From assembly GCF_017876675.1 (NCBI RefSeq), contig NZ_JAGIOI010000001.1, positions 2,170,001 through 2,234,000 on the forward strand: DNA of 64,000 bases. Direction: 5' to 3'. How positions within the stretch are numbered: position 1 is the first letter of the stretch; every line of letters begins with the position of its first letter. Origin of the DNA: Arthrobacter stackebrandtii. GTDB lineage: Bacteria; Actinomycetota; Actinomycetes; Actinomycetales; Micrococcaceae. A model generated the notes under the pieces. That model saw nothing but the letters and a program-made list of their open reading frames with translations, was not told the origin of the DNA and searched no databases. Of the stretch, positions 17,075-26,142 are shown piece by piece. Made by a program: the position numbers and the translations under genes.

Positions 17075-19162
17075 CTACTTGCGTCCGTTGCCCTTGCCCG
17101 GCTTCGTGCCTGCGCCGGCCGGGAAGATCTGGACCACGGACGGACGCGGCGCGCGCACCTGGCCGGGTGCCGGCGTCGTGCCTTCAGCGACGTAGTCCGG
17201 GAAGTAGGAGGTGTGCTTGCCGTAGGAACCGTCCTCGCCCGGGTGCTGCACGGCGACGTACACCATGGACTCGTCGTCGTGGATGACAGGCCCGCAGGTT
17301 TCGGCATCGCGCGGCATGGAGGCGAACTGCTGGACGTTGCCGCGGTTGGCGCCTTCCAGGCCAACCTTGAACAGGCCGTCGTTGTAGCCGATCACGGAGG
17401 GTGCGCCGTCGGTGGAGATCCAGAGGTTGCCGGCCGTGTCGAAGGCGAGGTTGTCGGGGCAGGAGATGGGGCTGACCTTATCCGCCGGGAAGCCGCTGAA
17501 GTAGGTTTCCGAGTTCTTGGCCGGGTCGCCGCAGAGCATCAGCAGGGTCCAGTTGAACGTGGTGGCCGTGGAGTCGCCGCGGGTTTCGGTGATTTCCACG
17601 ATGTGGCCGTCGCGGTTTTCCGCGCGCGGGTTGGTCTCGTCGGCAGGTGCCTGGCCGGGGAGGCCGCGCTTGGTGTTGTTGGTGCAGGCGACGTAGACCT
17701 TGCCGGTGGCCAGGCTCGGCTCCACATCCTCGCAGCGGTCCATCTTGGTGGCGCCGGCCTTGTCCGCGGCCAGGCGGGTGTAGGCCAGGACTTCCTGCAC
17801 ACCCATGCCGGCGATGGCGCTCTTGCCGTTGACCACGAGGGGCAGCCAGGTGCCGGTGCCGTCAAAGGCGCCGTCGGCGGGGACCGTGCCGGAGCCGTCG
17901 ATCTCCACGGCCGAGTTGCCGGTGAACTGGGCAACGTAGAGGTCGCCTTCGGTCAGCAGCGTCATGTTGTGCGCCTTGTTGTTCGGCTTGTACTTGTTCT
18001 TGGAGACGAACTTGTACAGGTAGTCGAAGCGCTCGTCGTCGCCGGAGTAGGCCACTGCCTTGCCGTTCTTGGCGATGATGACGTTGGCGCCTTCGTGCTT
18101 GAAACGGCCCATGCTGGTGTGCTTGCGCGGCACGGAGTATGGGTTTTCGGGGTCGATCTCCACGATGTAGCCGAAGCGGTTGGGCTCGTTGCGGAAGTCC
18201 GTGCCGCGGGCGTCAAAGCGGGGGTCCTCCTGCTCCCAGCCCATGCCGGTGGCGGCGTTGGCCAGGCCGTAGCGGCGGTCCTCGGCGCTGGTGCCGTTGG
18301 TGCGGAAGAAGCCGTTGAAGTTTTCCTCGCCGGAGAGGATGGTGCCCCACGGGGTGGTGCCGCCGGAGCAGTTGCCCAGGGTGCCCTGCACCTGGCGGCC
18401 TTCCGGGTCTCGGAGGGTCTTGACCAGGTCGGAGCCGGCCAGCGGGCCGGTCAGTTCGAAGAGGGTGTCCATGGTGATGCGACGGTTCAGCTTGCCGCCG
18501 CGGATGTACTCCCACGGGGTGCCCTTGTGTTCGCGCTCCAGTTCCACCACGGACATGCCCACGGCATTGCGGAAGATGTTCCGGCGGGACTGGGCCTGCC
18601 ACTCGTTGGCGGGCGCGGCCGGGAACATGATCTGCGGGTTCACATACTCGTGGTTGCAGACCAGCAGGCCCTTCTTGCCGTTGGGCTGGCGAAGGATGTC
18701 CGTGTAGTCGTTGTTGTAGCCGAACTGTCCGGCCTGCGACGCCTGCGTCTGGTTGGCAAAGTCAAAGTCGGGGGCGTGGTCAAACAACGGGTCGCCCCAG
18801 CGGATGATCGGGGACCAGTCGTAGCCGGCCGGGACATTGAAGGCATCCACCGCGGCATCCACGGGGGCGATGGGAGCGAAAGCCAGCCTGCCCGCGGCAG
18901 CCTTGGGGCCGTCGTCGTTCTTCACCGGCAGCGCACCCTGGCCCGTGGCCAAAACGGCCGCGCTCAGGGCGCCCGCCAGGCCGATCCCCATGGCGGAGCG
19001 GCGCGAGAATTCCGCCGAGGCGATGTCGCGGAAGTAGCTGTTGGTGGAGGTGTTGCAGACGGCCTTGGAGCAGGCGTTGTCGCATTTCAGGGCGCAGGTG
19101 ACGGCGCTGCGCTTGCCGCGGGTGTGGCCGAGCATGGGCAGGAGTTTTTTGGCGTTGGACAC
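17075..19162 (-). CDS. PhoX-family (DUF839) exported phosphatase-like protein
   Basis: A 695-aa protein; GTG at 19162 is preferred because GGAAGG lies six bases upstream. A Tat motif (FSRRSAMGIGLAG) at about residues 53-65 precedes a hydrophobic stretch, so export is folded via Tat. The mature part is a DUF839/PhoX beta-propeller: GYDWSPIIRWGDPLF, VCNHEYVNPQIMFP, LGNCSGGTTPWGTILSGEEN and GPVIHDDESMVYVAVQHPGEDG are typical. PhoX enzymes are Ca2+/Fe3+-dependent alkaline phosphatases that release phosphate from organic phosphates. The first 50 residues, before the Tat motif, include several Cys. Whether this homologue is an active phosphatase is not certain. Confidence 0.87.
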   Translation of the reverse strand: MSNAKKLLPMLGHTRGKRSAVTCALKCDNACSKAVCNTSTNSYFRDIASAEFSRRSAMGIGLAGALSAAVLATGQGALPVKNDDGPKAAAGRLAFAPIAPVDAAVDAFNVPAGYDWSPIIRWGDPLFDHAPDFDFANQTQASQAGQFGYNNDYTDILRQPNGKKGLLVCNHEYVNPQIMFPAAPANEWQAQSRRNIFRNAVGMSVVELEREHKGTPWEYIRGGKLNRRITMDTLFELTGPLAGSDLVKTLRDPEGRQVQGTLGNCSGGTTPWGTILSGEENFNGFFRTNGTSAEDRRYGLANAATGMGWEQEDPRFDARGTDFRNEPNRFGYIVEIDPENPYSVPRKHTSMGRFKHEGANVIIAKNGKAVAYSGDDERFDYLYKFVSKNKYKPNNKAHNMTLLTEGDLYVAQFTGNSAVEIDGSGTVPADGAFDGTGTWLPLVVNGKSAIAGMGVQEVLAYTRLAADKAGATKMDRCEDVEPSLATGKVYVACTNNTKRGLPGQAPADETNPRAENRDGHIVEITETRGDSTATTFNWTLLMLCGDPAKNSETYFSGFPADKVSPISCPDNLAFDTAGNLWISTDGAPSVIGYNDGLFKVGLEGANRGNVQQFASMPRDAETCGPVIHDDESMVYVAVQHPGEDGSYGKHTSYFPDYVAEGTTPAPGQVRAPRPSVVQIFPAGAGTKPGKGNGRK

Positions 19163-19357
19163 GGTAAACCTTCCGGAGGGGGTGCGATGCTGCAACATTG
19201 GCAGGGCCGGGCGACGGAAAGGGGCGCCGGGGGTGAACGGCGCGTGAATGCGATGCCAACCGTCGGGTTCGGGGGGCTGGTTGGGATGCCCTCTGGGATG
19301 TTCGACGGCGGGTGCCCGGGTTGGGCGGGCGGGGCGAGCGCGGGGCGGTGGCGTGGC

Positions 19358-20728
19358 TCAGATGCCCTTGCCGGGGTTGAGAATGCCGAGGGGGTCGAAC
19401 ACGGCCTTGATCTTGTGCTGCAGTTCCAGGGACAGGCTTCCCACTTCCTCTTCGAGCCAGTCCTGCTTGAGCACCCCGATCCCGTGTTCGCCCGTCAGCG
19501 TGCCGCCGAGCCGCTGCGCCAGGTGGAACATCTCGCCGAGTGCCTCCTTGGCCGGGCCCTCGGTGATGGACTCGTCGTGGCCGACCACCACCATGGGGTG
19601 GAGGTTGCCGTCGGCGGCGTGTGCCACCACGAAGATCCGCACGCCCGTCCGCTGCGAGATGTCCGCCAGGCCGTCAATGGCCTCGGCCAACTTCCTGCGC
19701 GGCACCCCGATGTCCCCGATGGAGACCCGGCCCAGCTCCTGCAGTGCGGGGATCGCGTTGCGCCGTGCGGCCACCAGTTCGGCGGCCCGGCCGGCGTCGT
19801 CCGTCTGTTCGATGGACAGTGCGAAGGGCGTGATGGCCTCAACAAGGACCTGCTGCTCCAGCAGGGCGCCGTGGCCGTCGGTCTGGGCGAGCAGGAACGC
19901 GCCCCCGCGGCTGCTGTGCTCGGTGCCCATCATCGCATCGACCGCGGCGAGGGTCCCGCCGTCGATGAACTCCAGGATGGCCGGCTGGATGCGGGCCGCG
20001 ATGATGGCCGAGGCGGCCCGGGCCGCGGATGCGGCGTCCGCAAAATAAGCGGCGGTGGTGGCCGTGTGCAAGGGTTTGGGGCGCAGCCGCAGCGTTGCCT
20101 GGACAACGATCCCCAGGGTCCCCTCCGAACCGATCATGAGGGAGTTGAGGTCGTAGCCGCTGACGCCCTTGATGGTGCTGCGGCCGGTCTTCAGGATCCG
20201 GCCGTCTGCCAAAACCACCTGCAGGGACAGCACCGCCTCGCGGGTCACCCCATACTTGGCGCACCACATGCCGCCGGCGTTCGTGGCAACGTTGCCGCCG
20301 ATCGAGCAGATCGCCGTGCTGGCAGGGTCCGGCGCGTAGAACAGCCCGAACTCGGCCGCCGCGGCATTCACCTCCGCGTTGAGCACGCCCGGCTCCACCA
20401 CGGCCAGCTGCTCCTCGGGGTCGATGCTGAGGATGCGGTTCATGCGGCTGACATCCAGCACCACGGTGCCCCGGGTTGCGGAGGATCCACCTGCCAGGCC
20501 CGTACCGGCGCCGCGCGGCACAATGTGGACGCCGTGACGTGTTGCCAATTGCAGGGCCTGGACCACGTCGTCCACAGTTTCCGCGTACACCACCCCGTCC
20601 GGGACCTCGCCGGGATCGAAGCCGGAACGGTCAACGGCGGCGCGAGCCCGCTCCGCCGGATCCGTCGCGGCCAACCGGGCGGCGCTGAGCAGGGATTGGG
20701 CGCCGCCTGCAACTGGGAGCGTGGTCAT
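19358..20728 (-). CDS. FAD-linked oxidase (glycolate oxidase GlcD / D-lactate dehydrogenase type)
   Basis: A 456-aa enzyme from ATG 20728 (GGAGGC immediately upstream). The FAD_binding_4 domain shows VPRGAGTGLAGGSS and CSIGGNVATNAGGMWCAKYG; the C-terminal FAD-oxidase domain has VVAHAADGNLHPMVV and the terminal GGTLTGEHGIGVLKQDWL. This pattern fits GlcD or D-2-hydroxyacid dehydrogenases oxidising glycolate, D-lactate or similar. No glcE or glcF-like partner is adjacent, so a stand-alone enzyme passing electrons to a quinone or other acceptor is likely. An upstream in-frame extension exists but overlaps repeats and has no signal. Confidence 0.9.
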   Translation of the reverse strand: MTTLPVAGGAQSLLSAARLAATDPAERARAAVDRSGFDPGEVPDGVVYAETVDDVVQALQLATRHGVHIVPRGAGTGLAGGSSATRGTVVLDVSRMNRILSIDPEEQLAVVEPGVLNAEVNAAAAEFGLFYAPDPASTAICSIGGNVATNAGGMWCAKYGVTREAVLSLQVVLADGRILKTGRSTIKGVSGYDLNSLMIGSEGTLGIVVQATLRLRPKPLHTATTAAYFADAASAARAASAIIAARIQPAILEFIDGGTLAAVDAMMGTEHSSRGGAFLLAQTDGHGALLEQQVLVEAITPFALSIEQTDDAGRAAELVAARRNAIPALQELGRVSIGDIGVPRRKLAEAIDGLADISQRTGVRIFVVAHAADGNLHPMVVVGHDESITEGPAKEALGEMFHLAQRLGGTLTGEHGIGVLKQDWLEEEVGSLSLELQHKIKAVFDPLGILNPGKGI

Positions 20729-20874
20729 GCCTCCACCCTTGCCCATGGCCGCGGCCGCCGCAAGGGATGCGGGGAGCTTTTGGTCTGATGTAGCGCCCCG
20801 CCGGCATATTATGGGCGCCCGGCCTGCCTTTTGCGGGTCATTTGCATGCCGCGCTCGCCGCCGGCCACCACGCC

Positions 20875-20943
20875 TGCGCACGGTTAATTCGGAACCGTGC
20901 GCCACCCCGGCGGTTGCGCACGGTTGTGAATTAACCGTGCGCA
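20875..20943. repeat. Nested inverted repeats of a GCGCACGGTT unit
   Basis: TGCGCACGGTTAATTC at 20875-20890 is exactly complementary to 20928-20943. Inside the loop AACCGTGCGC (20893-20902) pairs with GCGCACGGTT (20916-20925). The same unit therefore occurs four times in alternating orientation, allowing one long or two short hairpins. It resembles repetitive extragenic palindromes. Confidence 0.7.
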
Positions 20944-21004
20944 GGGCCAGGGGAATGGTGCCCGAAGTGCCCGTTCCAGGCTCCGCCACGCCTCCCAAAG
21001 TCCC

Positions 21005-21045
21005 AACTCCCAATTAACTCCCAACTTTTTTGGGAGTTGGGAGTT
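21005..21045. terminator. Double AACTCCCAA hairpin after hsdR
   Basis: AACTCCCAA at 21005-21013 and 21016-21024 faces TTGGGAGTT at 21030-21038 and 21037-21045, giving alternative stems around a short T-rich loop. It sits 70-110 bp beyond the hsdR stop and could act as a terminator for the hsdR transcript, though the U-run is in the loop rather than after the stem. Confidence 0.4.
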
Positions 21046-21115
21046 CGACGGCGGCAGTTGCCTCCCAGCGGCAGGTGCCGGTACCGCCGGGCTGCCAAGA
21101 GAGGCCACGCGATGC

Positions 21116-24100
21116 CTACACCGAGGCCCGCTCCTCCGCATACCGCGGAGCCATGGATTCCATCTGCTCCATGACCAGCTTGATCGCATCCGGCTGCTTG
21201 TCCGGCGGGTAGCCGTTGCGCACCAGCAGCCGCTTGATCGAGGAGCGCAGTTTCGCGCGCACGTCGTCGCGCACGGTCCAGTCGGTGCGGATGTCGCGCC
21301 GCATGACCTCCACCAGCTGCCGGGCAATGTCCGCCAGCACGCCGGTGCCCAGGACATCCACGGCGGAATCATTCGTGGCAACGGCGTCGTAATAAGCCAG
21401 CTCGTCGGAGTTGAGCGCCGGGCTGAACTGCTTCCCGCGGTCGCTCTCGGCAGCCACTTCCTTCGCCATCTCCACCAGCTCGGCGATAACCTCGGCCGAT
21501 GTCAGTTGCTGGTTCGTGTACTTGCGCATGAGCTCGGTGATCCGCTCGGAGAACGCGCGCTGGCGCACAATGTTATTCCGGGTCGTGGCCACGGATTCCT
21601 CGGACACGAGCTTGCGCAGCGCCTCGATCGCCAGCTGCGGGTTCCGCGCAGTCTTCGTCTTGGCAATGAACTCCGGCGTCAGGTCGTCCAATGACGGCCT
21701 CGGCAGCCCGGCCGCCGCATAGATGTCCAGCACCTCGCCCGACGTCGTCGCCCCGTCAATCAGCAGCCCCAGCAGCCGCTGGATGTCGGCGGGGATGGGA
21801 GCCCCGGATGCCTGACGGTCGGCGGCGTCGAACTTCGCCATCCACACCCGGATCTCCTCGTACATCTGCACATCCAGCCGCAGCGTTTCCATCGCCGCCG
21901 AGCCGGAGCACAGCGCCCAGGCTCGGGATAGCTGCCCGCTATGCCGGCGGTAGCGGGAGGCGAGAGTTTCGGATTCCGACGGCGCGTTCCCCGGTGCCGC
22001 CGGGTCGCGCAGGTATGCGGTGGCGCCAGTTGCGGCATTGAGCCAGGCTTTGGGTCCGCCCTTGGCCAGCACGGCACGCCAGTTGTACCCGGCAAGCAGC
22101 CCGCCCAGCGTGTCCAGCAGCGAAACGGTCAGGGCGATGGCCTCGTCCACGTTCCTGCCGACCGGTTTGTGCTCCTGGTCGGACTGCGTGTACTCGCCCA
22201 GCGCCTTTGCCAGGTTGTCGGCCAGCGGCGCATAGGCCACCAGCAGCCCGTCCTGCTTGCCGCGGAAGGTGCGGTTCACGCGCGCCAGCGTCTGCATGAG
22301 CAGGGCGCCCTTCAATGGCCGGTCGAGGTACAGGGTGTGCAGCGGCGGGGCATCAAAACCGGTGAGCATCATGTCCTTGACGATCACCAGCTCCAGCTCG
22401 TCATCCGGATCCTTCAGCCGGGCCTTGACCGCGGCATTTTCCGAGTCGCGCCGCACATGCAGGGATACCGGGGGAGTGTCCGTGGCGTCGCCAGAGTAGA
22501 CCACCTTGATCTTGCCTGCGGCCAGGTCGTCCGAGTGCCAGTCCGGGCGCAGCTGGACAATGGCGTCGTACAGCTTGGCGCAGATTTCCCGCGTCCCGCC
22601 CACAATCATCGCCTTGCCCGGGCCCTCGATGAACTTCTCCATCGTGGCCCGCCGGCCCTCCCAATGCGCCACCAGGTCCTCGGCCAGCGCCGTGATGCGC
22701 TCGGGTGCCCCATAAACGGCATTGACGACGGCGACGCTCGCCTCGATGCGGGCCCGCTCGGTCATGTCGAGGCCGCGCGTGGCGTCGTCGGCCGCCTCAT
22801 CCAGCTGCTCCTCGGTCACCGAGCCGGCCAGGCCCACCTTGATGAGGCGCGGCTCGAAGTACACGGGGACGGTGGCGCCGTCGTCCACGGCCCTGGTCAG
22901 GTCGTATATGTCGATGTAGTCGCCAAAGACGTCGCGGGTGTTGCGGTCGGCAAAGGAAATCGGCGTGCCCGTGAAAGCAATCAGCGTCGCGTGCGGCAGC
23001 GCGTCGCGCAGGTGCCGGGCGTAGCCGTCGAGGTCGTCATAGTGGCTCCGGTGCGCCTCGTCCACCACCACGATGATGTTGCGCCGGTCGCTGAGCAGCG
23101 GGTGCTCGCTGCCGGCGTCCCTCTCTTCCTTGCTGCGGCCAAACTTCTGCAGCGTGGTGAAGTAGATGCCGCCGGTGGTGCGGTTGCCCAGCTCGTCCCG
23201 CAGTTCGGAGCGACGCCGGATCTGGCGCGGCTTCTCCGGCAGCAGCTGGCTCTGCGCAAACGACTCATACAGCTGCCCGTCCAGCTCATTGCGGTCGGTG
23301 ATGACCACCACCGTGGGGTTTTTCAGCCGCGGGTGGCGGATGACCTTGTTGGTGTAGAGCTCCATTTCCATGGACTTGCCGGAGCCCTGGGTGTGCCAGA
23401 CGACGCCGGCCTTCCCGTTGGATTCCACCGCCAGCACTGTGTTTCCCACGGCCTTGGTGACGGCGAAGTACTGGTGCGGCTTGGCGATGCGCTTGGTCAG
23501 CCCGTCGGCGTTTTCATCAAAGGCCGTGAACTCGGTCAACAGCTGCAGGAACCGTTCCTGGTTGTAGAGCCCCTGCAGGGCCGTCTCCATGGCGGTGACC
23601 GCCTGCCCGTCCAGCATGAAGCCAGGCGGAACGGGGACGCCGTCGTCATCAACATTCCAGGGCGAGAAGTGGTTGAACGGGGTGAAGGGGGTGCCGTACC
23701 TGGCCAGGATGCCGTCGCTGGCCAGGGTCATGACGCAGAAACGGAACGCCATGGGGAACTCGCGCAGGTAGGTCTGCAGCTGGGCGTGCGCGGCGGGGAG
23801 GTCTGCCGCTGCGCTGCCGGCCTTCTTCAGCTCGATGATGCTCACGGGCATGCCGTTGCAGTACAGGACCAGGTCGAAGCGGCGCTTGTAGTCGCCGGCC
23901 ACGAGGGTCACCTGGTTGACGGCCATCCAGTCGTTGCGGTCGGGATCGGGGCTGAGCAGGTGGATGGTGGCGTTGACGTCGGTGCCGTCAATATCGATGT
24001 AGCTGAGCCGGTAGCCGTGGACCAGGTACTCATGGATGCGGTGGTTTTCGCTGATGGCGTCGTTGGACTTCGGCGCCGTGATTTCCGCCAGCGCCTGCTT

Positions 24101-24313
24101 GAGGTACTGCACGGGGACGGTGGGGTTGAACTGCTGCAGCGCCGCCAACATGCGGGGCCGGATGAGGAGCTCGGACCACGACTCCCGCTCTCCTTTACCG
24201 GGGGCGATGTCCTCGCCGTGCACCGGCCGCCAGCCCAAGTCTTCGTCCGCCAACCGCTCCAGGGCGAGGTCTTCCCAGTCGGCCTCTGAAAAACCGGTGG
24301 CGGTTGGTGTCAT
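21116..24313 (-). CDS. hsdR: Type I restriction enzyme, motor/nuclease subunit HsdR
   Basis: A 1065-aa HsdR from ATG 24313 (AGGAGAACACC upstream). The N-terminal PD-(D/E)XK nuclease has Asp147 in RRFDLVLY and Glu161-x-Lys163 in SIIELKKAG. The helicase motor follows with Walker A TQGSGKS (308-314), DEAH (418-421), and the later motifs TGFDAPPLHTLYLDRPL and QTLARVNRTFRGK. It translocates DNA and cuts at a distance when the HsdM2S complex meets unmethylated sites. Unusually, hsdS and hsdM lie about 8 kb away (32.1-34.9 kb) with unrelated genes between, so hsdR has its own transcription unit. Confidence 0.92.
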   Translation of the reverse strand: MTPTATGFSEADWEDLALERLADEDLGWRPVHGEDIAPGKGERESWSELLIRPRMLAALQQFNPTVPVQYLKQALAEITAPKSNDAISENHRIHEYLVHGYRLSYIDIDGTDVNATIHLLSPDPDRNDWMAVNQVTLVAGDYKRRFDLVLYCNGMPVSIIELKKAGSAAADLPAAHAQLQTYLREFPMAFRFCVMTLASDGILARYGTPFTPFNHFSPWNVDDDGVPVPPGFMLDGQAVTAMETALQGLYNQERFLQLLTEFTAFDENADGLTKRIAKPHQYFAVTKAVGNTVLAVESNGKAGVVWHTQGSGKSMEMELYTNKVIRHPRLKNPTVVVITDRNELDGQLYESFAQSQLLPEKPRQIRRRSELRDELGNRTTGGIYFTTLQKFGRSKEERDAGSEHPLLSDRRNIIVVVDEAHRSHYDDLDGYARHLRDALPHATLIAFTGTPISFADRNTRDVFGDYIDIYDLTRAVDDGATVPVYFEPRLIKVGLAGSVTEEQLDEAADDATRGLDMTERARIEASVAVVNAVYGAPERITALAEDLVAHWEGRRATMEKFIEGPGKAMIVGGTREICAKLYDAIVQLRPDWHSDDLAAGKIKVVYSGDATDTPPVSLHVRRDSENAAVKARLKDPDDELELVIVKDMMLTGFDAPPLHTLYLDRPLKGALLMQTLARVNRTFRGKQDGLLVAYAPLADNLAKALGEYTQSDQEHKPVGRNVDEAIALTVSLLDTLGGLLAGYNWRAVLAKGGPKAWLNAATGATAYLRDPAAPGNAPSESETLASRYRRHSGQLSRAWALCSGSAAMETLRLDVQMYEEIRVWMAKFDAADRQASGAPIPADIQRLLGLLIDGATTSGEVLDIYAAAGLPRPSLDDLTPEFIAKTKTARNPQLAIEALRKLVSEESVATTRNNIVRQRAFSERITELMRKYTNQQLTSAEVIAELVEMAKEVAAESDRGKQFSPALNSDELAYYDAVATNDSAVDVLGTGVLADIARQLVEVMRRDIRTDWTVRDDVRAKLRSSIKRLLVRNGYPPDKQPDAIKLVMEQMESMAPRYAEERASV

Positions 24314-24453
24314 GGTGTTCTCCTGCTGGGCGGGGTGATCGTGCAAATGACGCTACCAGCCGGGGCGCACCACACTGCGGATGTGAACCGCTATCGGGGG
24401 TTATCAAGGGAAACACTTCAAATTTCAGCCCTCACCGGTGGCATGATTGAGGC

Positions 24454-24906
24454 ATGAGCGAAAAAGTAGAGTCCGCCCAGCGTTCCGTAGAACTGACCCG
24501 CACGTCCACGGCTGTATATACAGTACGGAATGCCACGGGTGCCGAGATGCAGTTCGGTCACGGCGATGGCCTGTTCAGCCCCGTCGAATTGCTGCTGGCC
24601 GCCATCGCCGGCTGCTCGTCCATCGACGTCGACACCGTCACCGCCCGCAGCGCCGAGCCCACCAGCTACACGGTGACGGCAACCGGCGACAAGCTCTCTG
24701 AAGACGGCGCCACCCGCGTGGACAACCTGAATATCGCCTTCAACATCGAATTCCCCGACACCGAAGGCGGCCAGAAGGCGGCCGGCATGGTCGAGCGCCT
24801 GGCAAAACTCTCGCACGACAAGTACTGCACCGTCTCCCGCACCGTGGAGCGCGGCACCCCCGTCTCACACACGCTCAACGTCACCGTCGGAGACTCCACG
24901 GACTGA
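24454..24906 (+). CDS. OsmC-family protein
   Basis: A 150-aa OsmC/YhfA-like protein with the two reactive cysteines expected for thiol-dependent peroxide reduction: AAIAGCSSIDVDT (first Cys) and SHDKYCTVSRT (second Cys). FGHGDGLFSPVELLLAAIAGC is the conserved core helix region. Family members detoxify organic hydroperoxides or act as redox proteins; the YhfA-like branch is less studied. It is divergent from hsdR and sits inside the restriction island, but nothing indicates a link to restriction. Start ATG 24454 gives the usual family length. Confidence 0.87.
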   Translation: MSEKVESAQRSVELTRTSTAVYTVRNATGAEMQFGHGDGLFSPVELLLAAIAGCSSIDVDTVTARSAEPTSYTVTATGDKLSEDGATRVDNLNIAFNIEFPDTEGGQKAAGMVERLAKLSHDKYCTVSRTVERGTPVSHTLNVTVGDSTD

Positions 24907-24934
24907 CCCGAGCCTCCGCCGACTCAAAACAATG

Positions 24935-25022
24935 TTGCAAGCGGGTCTTGCAATGTTGCAGCCGGCGTCTGCAACATTCGTGAGGCTCCGGCAATTGTGC
25001 AGCAGGCTGTTGCACAATTGCC
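24935..25022. repeat. Cluster of three small palindromes
   Basis: TTGCAAG (24935-24941) pairs with CTTGCAA (24947-24953); AATGTTGCA (24952-24960) pairs with TGCAACATT (24970-24978); GGCAATTGTGCA (24990-25001) pairs exactly with TGCACAATTGCC (25011-25022). The last shares CAATTGTGCA with palindromes at 25598 and 26046. It lies just past the end of the DUF1016 pseudogene and between convergent genes, so termination is also possible. Confidence 0.65.
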
Positions 25023-25027
25023 TTCAC

Positions 25028-25967
25028 TCAGGCCTCACCAAGCTCCGCCTCCAGCAGTTCGATGCTCGGCAGGCTTGATGTGAACTCTTCGGGCAGCGAC
25101 TCCACGATCTGTGTCTTCCATTCGGCAACCCCAATCGGAGCGCTGTACCCTCGCAGGGCGTACTCCGCCACTACATTGTTCTTGGTTTTGCACAGGAGCA
25201 GGCCGATGGTGGGCTTGTCGTCAGGGTGGGCCATTAGATCGTCCACGCCGGACCTGCCTGCCCACAAACGCAAAGCCTTGGCCGAGCTCCAGCAGGAACT
25301 TTTCAACGTGGTCGACGAGCTGCGATTCCAGCTCCGCTTCATCGTGCCGATCCGTCGTGGCCACGAAGTCAAAGATGTATGGGTCCTTCATGGTCTGCTG
25401 CAGAAGGTCCGAATCTTCGGCAGGAAGAACGGCATTGAAATTGCTGATGGCCTGGCCCGAGCGTTCGCGCAGCCGAGTCTCAATTTGGTGGACAAGTACG
25501 TTGCGGGACCAGCCATGTTCGACGGCGGCAGCTGCGTACCAGAGGCGGGTTTCGGGATCGCTGAGCTTCTGCATGAGTGCAATGTGGTGGTACCAAGGCA
25601 ATTGTGAAAGCGGCGCTTTCACAATTGCTGCACCCTCCCAAATTGATGCGAAGGAACGCATGAAAAGGAAGTTTCGAGACGAAAAGCCCTTTAGGCCTGG
25701 AAACTTGTCTCGCAGGTCTGCTGAGAGCCTGTCAATGACCTTGGCTCCCCAACCTTCCTGACTCTGGCGATCAAGGATTTCCTTGCCAATCGCCCAGTAC
25801 GTGGCTACGAGTTCCTGGTTGACTGCTGCAACTGCCCGGACCCGGCCGGTGGAGATCCTGCTAGAAACGGCATCCAGCATGTCGGGATACCAGCCAGGCA
25901 TCCCGGTTCGTGTCGGAGTGGGTGGGAACACCGGGGCATTTTCATTTGGATCGTCGTGCGCGGACAT
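25028..25967 (-). pseudogene. DUF1016 (YhcG-like) nuclease gene with catalytic core deleted
   Basis: From ATG 25967 (AGAGG upstream) the first frame encodes DUF1016 N-terminal sequence (SRISTGRVRAVAAVNQELV, YWAIGKEILDRQ, ATYW-type motifs, LPWYHHIALMQKLSD) and continues to GQGFAFVGRQV, then reads into unrelated RRGRSNGPP and stops at 25221. The family's C-terminal end, VDDLMAHPDDKPTIGLLLCK through AEYALRGY and VAEWKTQ, is found in another frame ending at 25028. The junction is at about 25247-25250. By comparison with the family, some 45 residues holding the PD-(D/E)XK catalytic Asp and Glu-x-Lys are missing, with a frameshift. The gene therefore cannot encode an active nuclease. Related palindromes flank it and one lies inside it. 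Confidence 0.85.
25598..25628. repeat. 15-bp-arm palindrome inside the DUF1016 reading frame
   Basis: GCAATTGTGAAAGCG (25598-25612) and its exact complement (25614-25628) flank a single G. The sequence is read in frame as AIVKAPLSQL within the nuclease remnant, next to the conserved LPWYHH. It shares AATTGTG-AAGCG with the palindrome at 26046-26072. Confidence 0.75.
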
Positions 25968-26045
25968 GAGCAAACCTCTTTCGAATCTTGCAATGTCCCT
26001 ATGGCTCAGAAGCCACTCCGAGGGTGAGACATCCAAGCGGCAGCC

Positions 26046-26072
26046 AATTGTGCAAGCGGCGCTTGCACAATT
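26046..26072. repeat. 13-bp-arm palindrome in the divergent promoter region
   Basis: AATTGTGCAAGCG (26046-26058) and its exact complement (26060-26072) flank a single G. It lies about 80 bp before the DUF1016 start and 70 bp before the pRiA4b-like start, so it could be a shared operator; it could equally be a copy of a repetitive palindrome. Confidence 0.7.
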
Positions 26073-26142
26073 TCCTCTGGCGACTCGACTGCCAAACGCC
26101 GGCCTTCGGGGGGGGGCAGTCCCGATGTGACAGCATTGTGGG

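Larger units (their letters stand above)
20729..21115. other. Intergenic stretch with two repeat clusters
   Basis: This 387-bp gap separates hsdR (ending here) from the FAD oxidase, both minus. It holds the alternating TGCGCACGGTT palindromes at 20875-20943 and the AACTCCCAA hairpin at 21005-21045. No gene is seen. Confidence 0.6.

Noticed and set aside
17063-20788. A 1241-codon open frame on the plus strand
   Set aside because: Lies entirely opposite the PhoX-like and FAD oxidase genes, which have clear motifs; composition is that of an antisense shadow.
21941-24289. A 782-codon plus-strand open frame
   Set aside because: Antisense to hsdR; no recognisable domains.
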